Source: an uncultured Flammeovirgaceae bacterium
GTDB lineage: Bacteria > Bacteroidota > Bacteroidia > Cytophagales > Cyclobacteriaceae
Direction: 5' to 3'
Length of the DNA: 52,617 nt
Assembly: GCA_913045135.1 (NCBI GenBank)
Contig: CAJWQD010000010.1
Span: 1-52,617 of the forward strand
Positions 45,746-52,617 of the stretch are shown here, piece after piece; the stretch's first letter is position 1; every line of letters starts with the position of its first letter. The translations under genes and the position numbers were made by a program. The notes beneath the pieces are model-generated. The model searched no databases and was not told the DNA's origin. It saw only the letters and a list, made by a program, of their open reading frames with translations.

Positions 45746-46672
45746 TTAGAACACAAAGTCACTCCTAGATTTGAAATAGGCAAGGATTCTTTTTGATTCA
45801 AAAACCATCAATTCATCATCCTGATCCATAATAAGACGTATGCTTTGACCTGGCAATTCTGGAAAAATTTTAATTTCTATAGGTAACTTATACTTAATAT
45901 CTGAAATTGAAATGATCATTTCTGGTGCGGTTTGGGAGAGACTATCATAAGCTGATGAAAAACCTGGGCTGATACGTTCATTTGCTTGTAAATATTCAAA
46001 TTGATTCAAATAAGTGACTACAGCACTAGAATCAATTTCCTTTAAGCCATCCACCTTATAAAAAGTTTCTTCAAAACGGATCACCAAATTTTTGTCTGAT
46101 TTTTCAGGATAAACAACTTCAATTTTTTGAATTGTACGCCAATTTCCTTTAAATACTAGTCGATTCCTCCATTGATCAAGCTTAAGTTTATAAATACTAG
46201 CAAGAAAATCCTGGTATCCTGGAATATTTACTTGATAAACTTCTTCATTTTGTATAAAATAAGTTTTAGTTTTATTCGAATTCCCTACCACAGAATAAGA
46301 CTGCTCACGGCCATCAACAGTCAGGATCACTAATGTCCCCATTTCCTCGTTTCGATTCAGCAATTGATTTTTTTCGTTTCCGGTCAAGGCTCGTGAAACT
46401 TTAACTCTTTTCGACACCATAAAAAGCATTTTTAGTAAATTAGGATCAGAAGGAAATTTATTATTTATTTTCCACCCTTCTCGACGAGAAAAGTAATGAT
46501 TCAAGACTTTAGATTGAAATTGGAATCTTTCTATCTCTGAGGTATCCCTAACCATGAACAAATCAGGATCGAAGCTTAGATTAACCAATTCGGGTTTTAA
46601 GTTAAACAACAATAGATTTGAGATAATCAGGAGTATTGATATAATGAAGAGTACAATATTTTGTATCCTCAT
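45746..46672 (-). CDS. DUF4340-like membrane-anchored protein of the gld cluster
   Basis: The 308 residues have one N-terminal membrane helix (about 5-24) and then a soluble beta-rich region: REGWKINNKFPSDPNLLKMLF, then VYQVNIPGYQDFLASIYKL, and the end FESKRILAYFKSRSDFVF. This pattern suits DUF4340 domains, which are often linked to ABC-type gld/aux genes. The start overlaps the gldG stop by 4 bp (ATGA), so the product is almost certainly made with GldG. Its job is unknown; an accessory part of the Gld ABC complex is the natural guess. Confidence 0.7.
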   Translation of the reverse strand: MRIQNIVLFIISILLIISNLLLFNLKPELVNLSFDPDLFMVRDTSEIERFQFQSKVLNHYFSRREGWKINNKFPSDPNLLKMLFMVSKRVKVSRALTGNEKNQLLNRNEEMGTLVILTVDGREQSYSVVGNSNKTKTYFIQNEEVYQVNIPGYQDFLASIYKLKLDQWRNRLVFKGNWRTIQKIEVVYPEKSDKNLVIRFEETFYKVDGLKEIDSSAVVTYLNQFEYLQANERISPGFSSAYDSLSQTAPEMIISISDIKYKLPIEIKIFPELPGQSIRLIMDQDDELMVFESKRILAYFKSRSDFVF

Positions 46673-48348
46673 ATCTTTGAAAACCTTTTAACCCTAAAAA
46701 TATGAATGGCTAACCCCAATACAAGTAAAACTGCCAAAGGCCCTAATGTATTCAACCAAAGCCAATAAGTACCCTCTTGAATCAGGATTGTTTTGTTAAG
46801 AGGTCGGATCTTAACTTGCTTATTTCTAGAAAGCATCAATCCGTAGTCATCCAACATATAATCCAATGCATTATACAAAAAAGCCTCATTAGCATAAGTC
46901 TGGTCAGTATATGCATCCTGACCCATAGGAAGAGGGTTTTTATTTTCTATTGAATAATCATTTCTAACAAAATCTCCATCTGAAATAATTATAATTTTGG
47001 CTTCATCTCCTTTTTCTTTTCTAAAGCTTTGATCTGCCCCAAGAGGGGGGAATCTGTTGGAATATAGAGAAGTGAATGACCCCTCTAACAAATATCCCAA
47101 TACTTTAATTCCTGAAGTAAAGAATTCAGGTCGCAACTTATCTTGCAGATCATTGTAACTTACCTGAACCGGTGGTGAAAATACTTTCGTATTTTCACTG
47201 GTCATGAACAGGGGGATTTTACGAATATCCTCAGCCTTAACGGTATCTAATGTCGCTGCTCCTCTAAATAAAGTTGCATCTAAATTCTTTACTGTTAAAT
47301 GATTTCCATAGTTAGTAATGACAGGCGAATAAGGCCAAGGCAACATTTCAATACGTGGCTTTTCACCCACTGATCCAGTATATACCGGCGTATAGGCACA
47401 GTTCATGTCAGCCACATAATTGCCATTGATCCGTGCTCCGTATCGAAAAAATAAATCTTGTAAATTACTCTCAATCGGAAAAGCAAAAGTACCCGAACCA
47501 CTAGCCTGACTCATATCCACAGACAACGCATCTATGAACACCAACAAATTACCGCCATTCATGACATATTGATCCAAATAATATTTTTCAACTTCACCAA
47601 AAGCATGAACAGGTTTGGCAATCACGATCACATCGTATCCCGTAAGTGGACTCTTTCTATTTGGTAAGTCTATTCTAAATAAATCATACTTTGACAAAAT
47701 CGAATTGGTCATGCCTGCAAGATCCGTAGTATCGGGCTCTCCATGTCCAGTAATCAATCCTATTCTTCTTCGGCTATTGGACTGAATTCTTTTGATTCCA
47801 GCAGACAATTCATACTCCACACCTTCAATAGATCTATTGAGCATGTCCTCAATAGACAGAGTAGTATTACCCTTTAGAAGTGGAATTCCCAATTCCCGAC
47901 CCTGAAAACTAATTAATGCTCCAGGAAATATAAGTTTCTCCGTCTTTTGTCCATTTTTTGAAAAGGACACATTCGATGGCGGAATACCTTTTTTCATCAA
48001 GCTTCTGTAATATTCATTCCTTGCCTTGGCCCCGACAGCCATAGCTGGATCTGAAAAACGAAACTGAATACGATGCCCTCCGTAATAGGCAAACTGTTCC
48101 AAAGTCTCTCTTATAGCCATTCTTAATCTTTTGAAATTGGCAGGTAGTTCACCTTCCAAAAAAACCTCAATATCAATAACATCTGTCAGTTGGTTCAGCC
48201 CATTAATTGTAGAAGGGTGCAGGGTATATCTCTTTTCTTCAGTCAAGTCCCATCGAAAATGGTATATATGGGCTAATTGATTGACCAAAAGAACGGTACA
48301 TAAACATACGAAAAATACAAGGAATTGATAAAGACTTCTACTATTCAT
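46669..48348 (-). CDS. gldG: GldG-type gliding/ABC auxiliary protein
   Basis: A 559-residue protein with an N-terminal membrane helix (about 9-29) and a C-terminal one (about 530-550). The large middle part matches the ABC-type auxiliary domain: VFLEGELPANFKRLRMAIRETLEQFAYY, GLITGHGEPDTTDLAG, VFIDALSVDM. In Flavobacterium, GldA, GldF and GldG form an ABC-type complex needed for gliding motility. Overlaps of 1 bp with gldF and 4 bp with the next gene show tight coupling. The substrate of the complex is not known. Confidence 0.9.
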   Translation of the reverse strand: MNSRSLYQFLVFFVCLCTVLLVNQLAHIYHFRWDLTEEKRYTLHPSTINGLNQLTDVIDIEVFLEGELPANFKRLRMAIRETLEQFAYYGGHRIQFRFSDPAMAVGAKARNEYYRSLMKKGIPPSNVSFSKNGQKTEKLIFPGALISFQGRELGIPLLKGNTTLSIEDMLNRSIEGVEYELSAGIKRIQSNSRRRIGLITGHGEPDTTDLAGMTNSILSKYDLFRIDLPNRKSPLTGYDVIVIAKPVHAFGEVEKYYLDQYVMNGGNLLVFIDALSVDMSQASGSGTFAFPIESNLQDLFFRYGARINGNYVADMNCAYTPVYTGSVGEKPRIEMLPWPYSPVITNYGNHLTVKNLDATLFRGAATLDTVKAEDIRKIPLFMTSENTKVFSPPVQVSYNDLQDKLRPEFFTSGIKVLGYLLEGSFTSLYSNRFPPLGADQSFRKEKGDEAKIIIISDGDFVRNDYSIENKNPLPMGQDAYTDQTYANEAFLYNALDYMLDDYGLMLSRNKQVKIRPLNKTILIQEGTYWLWLNTLGPLAVLLVLGLAIHIFRVKRFSKI

Positions 48349-49073
48349 TATTTACGTACCTCAATTGAATAATGGGTGGCGAAAAGCATAATCACAATAA
48401 AGCCTACAAAATAGGTGAAGTTAGAAAGGTCAATGACTCCCTTACTCATAGCGTTGTAATGAAATATGATCCCAAAATATTCAATATAATACGCCCAAGA
48501 AACCCAAAGGTCAATACGTGCTAAAGTCGTAAATCCCTCATAACTGATAAAGCATAGCATCGCGGCAACTACAAATGACACGATTTGATTTTCCGAGATA
48601 GAAGAACTAAAAATACCAATAGAGGCAAAAACAGATCCTAAAAAAAACAAACCAAAATAAGCCCCTACAATACCGGAGGTATCTAAATTTCCTTGTGGGT
48701 TTCCTAACTGATATATAGAATAATAATAAACCAAAGTAGGAAGTAGAGAGAAAAATACTAGTGAACTTGCTGCTAAAAATTTACCCATCACAATGGCTCG
48801 AGAGGTCAAGGGCAAGGTGTAAAGTAACTCAATGGTACCGCTACGCTTTTCTTCAGCAAATGATTTCATAGTAATAGCCGGAATTAAAAACATAAATAAA
48901 TAAGGACCTATCCTAAACAAAGGTTCCATAGTAGCATAGCCATATTCCAATAAACTTGTATCAGGTAACACCCATAAGACAATACTCACGCATATCAAAA
49001 ATATTCCAATAATCAAATAAGCTATAATAGAGTACAAAAACTCATGAATCTCTTTCATCATCACCGTAATCAT
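48348..49073 (-). CDS. gldF: GldF-type ABC permease
   Basis: The 241-residue inner-membrane permease has six hydrophobic helices and an ABC-2-type outline, with AITMKSFAEEKRSGTIELLYTLPL after the second helix as the usual contact loop. It would pair with GldA as the ATPase. The gene starts inside the end of gldA (ATGA overlap) and its stop shares one base with the gldG start. A start at the first ATG gives MITVMMKEIHEF; Met5 or Met6 would serve equally well. Confidence 0.92.
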   Translation of the reverse strand: MITVMMKEIHEFLYSIIAYLIIGIFLICVSIVLWVLPDTSLLEYGYATMEPLFRIGPYLFMFLIPAITMKSFAEEKRSGTIELLYTLPLTSRAIVMGKFLAASSLVFFSLLPTLVYYYSIYQLGNPQGNLDTSGIVGAYFGLFFLGSVFASIGIFSSSISENQIVSFVVAAMLCFISYEGFTTLARIDLWVSWAYYIEYFGIIFHYNAMSKGVIDLSNFTYFVGFIVIMLFATHYSIEVRK

Positions 49074-49999
49074 GACTCCTCTTCACCCTCCTCAGTGGTT
49101 AATTTTCGGAAAATCTCTTCAAGAGAAGCTCCAACATTTTTTATAGTGACTAAAGGTAAATTATGCGCGGTAACAATGGCCAATACCTCTTGCCTCAGCC
49201 GTTCATCATCCGAAGTAACGACTAGCTGATGATCAGATATAACTTTTAATGAAGTAATCCGTTTAAGTGATTTAAACAGATCAGGGTCAATGGGTGCATC
49301 AAATTGCACGCTGAGGCTAAGTTGATTTGAAGATTTGTGCTGTAAATGAACCAAACTATCATCTGCAACTAATTTTCCCTTTCGGATAATAACCAATTTA
49401 TCACAAAGTGCTTCAACCTCTCGCATAATGTGTGTTGACAAAATCACTGTTTTTTCACTCGCAATTTTTTTGATTACATTTCTGATCTCGACAATTTGAT
49501 TAGGATCTAATCCTGTTGTCGGTTCATCGAGAATCAATACACTCGGATCTGACATCAAGGCTTTAGCCAATCCTACCCGTTGTCGATAACCTTTCGAAAG
49601 CATTCTGAGTTTTTTATGCTTTTCAATGGTCAAACCGCAGAGATCTAAGAGCTCACATATGCGATTTTGGCGACTTTGATGATCTATTCCATAAGTTTTT
49701 CCTATAAAATCTAGATATTCTTTCACGTACATATCTAAATATAAGGGATTGTGCTCTGGTAAATAACCCACTGTTCTTTTCACTTTCATAGGGTCATTAG
49801 TTACCGAAATATCATTAACCAATACATCTCCAGAGGTAGGCCTTATGAAACCAGTGGCAATCTTTAATGTAGTAGATTTCCCTGCACCATTAGGACCTAG
49901 AAACCCTGTAATTTTCCCCGTAGGGGCTACGAAAGAAATTTGATTTACAGCCTTTTGGGTGTCGTATACCTTCACAAGATTGATTACCTCTAGTGGCAT
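49070..49999 (-). CDS. gldA: GldA-type ABC ATPase
   Basis: An ATP-binding protein of 309 residues. Walker A is GPNGAGKSTTLK, the Q-loop region YLPEHNPLYLDMYVKEY, the signature LSKGYRQRVGLAKAL, Walker B VLILDEPTTGLD, and the H-loop STHIMRE. A C-terminal extension of about 90 residues after the ATPase core (LFKSLKRITSLKVISDHQL) is typical of GldA and related DrrA-type proteins. It powers the GldFG complex in gliding-type Bacteroidota. It is the first gene of the four-gene operon and is divergent from the FMN reductase gene. Confidence 0.94.
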   Translation of the reverse strand: MPLEVINLVKVYDTQKAVNQISFVAPTGKITGFLGPNGAGKSTTLKIATGFIRPTSGDVLVNDISVTNDPMKVKRTVGYLPEHNPLYLDMYVKEYLDFIGKTYGIDHQSRQNRICELLDLCGLTIEKHKKLRMLSKGYRQRVGLAKALMSDPSVLILDEPTTGLDPNQIVEIRNVIKKIASEKTVILSTHIMREVEALCDKLVIIRKGKLVADDSLVHLQHKSSNQLSLSVQFDAPIDPDLFKSLKRITSLKVISDHQLVVTSDDERLRQEVLAIVTAHNLPLVTIKNVGASLEEIFRKLTTEEGEEES

Positions 50000-50126
50000 A
50001 AACGCAAATTATAAATTGATAATAAGACTTTCATTCATTTTCTTGAAATAGATTTGCAACTAAACTTTAATTAATTACAAAATTGAAGATTTTTATTCTT
50101 AATATCAATATAAATTTTATTAATCA

Positions 50127-50651
50127 ATGATCAGTATTATTTGTGGGACCAATAGAGGACAATCTGTGAGTAAACAATTAGCTATTTACTATCAAAATTC
50201 ACTCCAAGAGGCTGGTGCTAACAGCTATATTATAGACTTGAAAGAGCTCCCTAAGGACTTTTTGAATGTAGCTCTTTATGATAATGCAGGAAAAAGTGAA
50301 AGATTCAATATACTCAAAAAAAAAATAAATGACAGCCATAAAATGGTCTTCATCGTCCCAGAATACAATGGTTCATTTCCAGGTGTCTTAAAAACTTTCA
50401 TTGATGCACTTGATTATCCGGATTCATTGAAAAACAAAAAATGTGCACTTTTAAGCTTATCATCAGGTACTCAAGGGGGAGCATTAGCCCTAAGTCATCT
50501 CACCGACATCCTACATCATTGCGGCATGAGCGTCTTAGCAAATAAACCAAAATTAGCAAAAATAGAATCAAATTTTAAAGATGGCCAATTCACGAATGAT
50601 CTTTATGTTACCCTTTTAAAAGAGCAAATAGATGGATTTTTAGACTTTTAA
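50127..50651 (+). CDS. NADPH-dependent FMN reductase-like flavoprotein
   Basis: The 174 residues form a flavodoxin-like fold. The phosphate-binding loop is GTNRGQSVSKQLA at the start, PEYNGSFPGVLKTFIDAL is the FMN-ring block, and LLSLSSGTQGGALALSHL follows. Family members reduce flavins, quinones or azo compounds with NAD(P)H in the cytoplasm. A TAGATTTG box at 50049-50056 may be its -7 element, but the -33 match is lacking. The gene ends 6 bp from the convergent small membrane-protein gene. Confidence 0.88.
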   Translation: MISIICGTNRGQSVSKQLAIYYQNSLQEAGANSYIIDLKELPKDFLNVALYDNAGKSERFNILKKKINDSHKMVFIVPEYNGSFPGVLKTFIDALDYPDSLKNKKCALLSLSSGTQGGALALSHLTDILHHCGMSVLANKPKLAKIESNFKDGQFTNDLYVTLLKEQIDGFLDF

Positions 50652-50657
50652 CGTAAA

Positions 50658-50846
50658 CTATTTTTCAGGACTAATTACATTCCAAAGCCATAATACACCA
50701 TAAAGGCTAAACATAGCTATGAAAATGTAGTTACTTGGAAAAAAATGGTAATTGTAATTCATTAAAGTACCAATCAAAATCAGTCCACTCATAAATTTAA
50801 ATATCCGTGTACCTCGGTCTCCCAAGTTCGAAAAAAAATCATCCAT
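50658..50846 (-). CDS. Small two-helix membrane protein
   Basis: The 62-residue protein has a short charged start (MDDFFSNLGDRGTRIFKF) and two hydrophobic helices (about 19-34 and 41-57) ending in SPEK. I do not recognise a named family. Its start codon lies in the last bases of a 30-codon ORF upstream (8-nt overlap), so the two are probably translated together. It converges with the FMN reductase gene. Confidence 0.6.
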   Translation of the reverse strand: MDDFFSNLGDRGTRIFKFMSGLILIGTLMNYNYHFFPSNYIFIAMFSLYGVLWLWNVISPEK

Positions 50847-50931
50847 TTAAAATGACTGGGTCCCGAAGTTGAGTATGAACTGTTATTACCAAAAATAGAA
50901 TAGGTAATAAAAAATAAATACGTATTTTCAT
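50839..50931 (-). CDS. Possible 30-residue hydrophobic small protein
   Basis: From the ATG at 50931 the minus strand gives 30 codons ending in a TGA that overlaps the start of the 62-residue gene (ATGGATGA). The product has a basic start and one hydrophobic helix (YFLLPILFLVITV), like a signal peptide or single-pass small protein. A TAATTTTG box lies upstream at 50957-50964, with no matching -33 box. It may be a real small protein, a coupling leader peptide, or the remnant of a longer exported protein. Confidence 0.4.
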   Translation of the reverse strand: MKIRIYFLLPILFLVITVHTQLRDPVILNG

Positions 50932-51011
50932 AATTTTTTCTTTGAAATATTTAGGACAAAATTAACCATAACGACAAACTTTTAGCAGATACTATTTTAT
51001 CAAAGTTACAA

Positions 51012-51998
51012 TTAAGAGATGGTCAAAATAATTTTACCCTTGTTTAAGTTTTGTATCATTCTTTGATGAGCTTGATCTGCGAGCTCCCAAGGTAAGACCC
51101 AATCAATGATTGGCTTTAATTCTTTGGCAACTAAGGCAACCTTATAATGCCTATTAAATGAATGAATTAAATCTGACTTATAAGCCAAAGATCTAGAACG
51201 CAAAGTAGAACCTTTGAAGGTAAGCCTTTTCTGTAAAATTTTACCTAAATTTATTTCGTTTGCCCAAGCATTTGACATGTATGCTATCAATATAATCCTT
51301 CCATCTAGAGCTGCGCAATCAATATTTTTCGAAAGATAATCTCCTCCAACGCAATCCAAGATCACATCTGCGCCCTGACCAGCCGTATGCTCCAATAATA
51401 ATGTTGACCAAGATTGGGTCTTATAATTATAGGCCTTATCAGCCCCTAATTTTTGGCAAAATCTGGCTTTCTCGTCACTGCCCACTGTCACCGATACTTG
51501 TGCACCCCAAATATTAGCCAATTGAATAGCAGCCGTTCCAACACCACTCGCTCCTGCATGAATCAAAACTTGCTCTTTTGGACGAAGTCGTGCTAAGTTA
51601 AATAAGGTCTGATAAGCAGTTAAAAAAACTTCAGGTATCCCTGCCGCTTGAATATAATCTAAATGTTTTGGAATCGGCATGAGTAGTCTATAATCTACCA
51701 CTACAAATTGGGCATAACCCCCACCAGGGAGCAAAGCCATAACGCGGTCACCTTTTTTAAACCCTTGCACTTGACAGCCGATCGCTACGATTTCTCCAGC
51801 CACTTCTAATCCCAATATTGAGGAAATACCTTCGGGTGGTGGGTAATTGCCGAGGCGCTGTAAAACATCTGCCCTATTGACTCCTGCAGCATAAACGGCG
51901 ATCTTAACTTCAAAATCTGTATTTTTCGGAGCCTCCTGCTCACTAATCTTCATGGCTTTTAATCCGTTTTGATCTAATACTTCGATATACTTCATCAT
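51012..51998 (-). CDS. Zinc-free quinone oxidoreductase (MDR superfamily)
   Basis: A 328-residue NADPH:quinone oxidoreductase of the PIG3/TP53I3 group. The blocks AAGVNRADVLQRLGNYPPPEG and LGLEVAGEIVAIG open the catalytic domain, and the nucleotide-binding domain has VLIHAGASGVGTAAIQLA. No zinc ligands are present. NYPPPEG is the signature of the PIG3 branch rather than zeta-crystallin. Such enzymes reduce quinones or enones in the cytoplasm. It is a single gene, with a 166-bp gap to the small membrane-protein genes. Confidence 0.9.
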   Translation of the reverse strand: MMKYIEVLDQNGLKAMKISEQEAPKNTDFEVKIAVYAAGVNRADVLQRLGNYPPPEGISSILGLEVAGEIVAIGCQVQGFKKGDRVMALLPGGGYAQFVVVDYRLLMPIPKHLDYIQAAGIPEVFLTAYQTLFNLARLRPKEQVLIHAGASGVGTAAIQLANIWGAQVSVTVGSDEKARFCQKLGADKAYNYKTQSWSTLLLEHTAGQGADVILDCVGGDYLSKNIDCAALDGRIILIAYMSNAWANEINLGKILQKRLTFKGSTLRSRSLAYKSDLIHSFNRHYKVALVAKELKPIIDWVLPWELADQAHQRMIQNLNKGKIILTIS

Positions 51999-52617
51999 CT
52001 CTAATTTTGTATTTTGGCCAACTCAAAACATTTTATAATAAATAAAATGAAAATTTGTTTAACTTGATAATATACGTCATAATTTTGTTGAGCTTAGCCA
52101 ACTCATAAATATTTTTTTTAAACTATCCTTTAAACTATAGTGATTAATTTTTTTTAATTTTCTAGGTGCTTTTAGTGTTTGTTTCATAAATTTTATTAGC
52201 CAGTTTATTGACCGAACTAAGCCGGTTGAACGGCAAATAATATTGAAGATCAGATATTATTTATGGATTGATTCCCCTACGGACTTATTGATAGAATTTA
52301 TAAGGAGTATTTGTGAAAAAGGTCCAGATTATTTTGATAATCCCTTCTTAAATCAAATTAACAACTTTTCCAGTAGTTGGATCTCTCTTCACATACCCTT
52401 CCATAAAGTTCTTTCAATGAAACCCATTTCTTAAATGTAAGACGGCTCAATAATTTCACATGCGGGCTATTATATTCTAAAATTCCCTCTGACATCAGAA
52501 ATCATGAGTTTAGTTTTCATTATTATAAAAACTTCCACAATAGCCAAAAAGTCTTTTTTATTACTCAAAAAAAGAAAAGAGAAGGCCTAAATCTTATCTA
52601 AGCTTAGTTAATGGTAC
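51999..52617. other. Gene-poor end of the window
   Basis: About 620 bases with no intact gene that I trust. A 63-codon frame from a TTG at 52243 looks like chance. The minus strand near 52330-52400 holds a coding-like piece (GYVKRDPTTGKVVNLI) that may be a remnant of an unrecognised gene. The tRNA-Glu-derived 16-mer at 52270-52285 lies here. Confidence 0.35.
52270..52285 (+). repeat. 16-nt copy of the tRNA-Glu 3' end
   Basis: GATTCCCCTACGGACT is identical to the last 16 nt of the acceptor/T-arm side of tRNA-Glu (177-192 on the minus strand). The sequence before it does not form a tRNA, so it is a fragment. It is in opposite orientation to the tRNA in this window. Confidence 0.6.

Noticed and set aside
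52243-52434. 63-codon ORF at the right end
   Set aside because: TTG start, no family resemblance, and it runs through the tRNA-derived fragment.

Overview
The window is an AT-rich chromosomal stretch from a member of the Bacteroidota, most likely a free-living Cytophagales-type lineage; the exact family cannot be fixed from sequence alone. The evidence is a SusC/SusD pair, a type IX secretion (T9SS) C-terminal sorting domain, a GldA-GldF-GldG cluster next to dnaN, a GlnN-type (type III) glutamine synthetase, weak Shine-Dalgarno sites, and promoters of the TTTG-N17-20-TAnnTTTG type.

Layout. 1-3932: tRNA-Glu(TTC) with its terminator, gap, a decayed gene coupled to yebC, and an EamA permease. 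4232-20618: the centrepiece, a ribose/riboside scavenging locus. It holds a LacI-type regulator, a near-perfect LacI-type operator, a surface glycan-binding lipoprotein, SusC, SusD, a lipoprotein ADP-ribosylglycohydrolase, an NTF2/SnoaL-nucleoside hydrolase fusion lipoprotein, a 1182-residue T9SS-secreted ADP-ribosylglycohydrolase/beta-helix/PKD protein, a ribose-type (GRP/RbsU-like) permease, ribokinase and an SGNH esterase. 20763-45668: mostly housekeeping genes (lolD, sucC, an M20 amidohydrolase, a giant BNR/Asp-box propeller protein, hslV, pdhC with two lipoyl domains, a YheT hydrolase, a degenerate SRAP protein, fabH, a MORN-repeat protein, glnN, rsmE, a TlpA-like thioredoxin, topA, a rhodanese, dnaN). 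45746-49999: the gldA-gldF-gldG operon with a DUF4340-like fourth gene. 50127-51998: an FMN reductase, two tiny overlapping membrane ORFs and a quinone oxidoreductase.

How the genes work together. In the ribose locus, surface and secreted glycohydrolases would cleave N- or O-ribosides (nucleosides, ADP-ribose-like compounds or ribosylated polymers). SusCD would import the products, the nucleoside hydrolase would finish ribose release, the permease would bring ribose into the cytoplasm and ribokinase would phosphorylate it, all under LacI-type repression. The layout resembles the ribose-utilization (rus) systems known from Bacteroides, but the enzyme architectures here are unusual.

Genome decay. 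Three genes are clearly broken: a glycerate kinase, an arsC-family reductase, and an unidentified gene coupled to yebC. One further protein (SRAP) keeps an open frame but has lost its catalytic residues. No CRISPR array, insertion sequence or prophage was seen. A 16-nt exact copy of the tRNA-Glu 3' end lies at 52270-52285.
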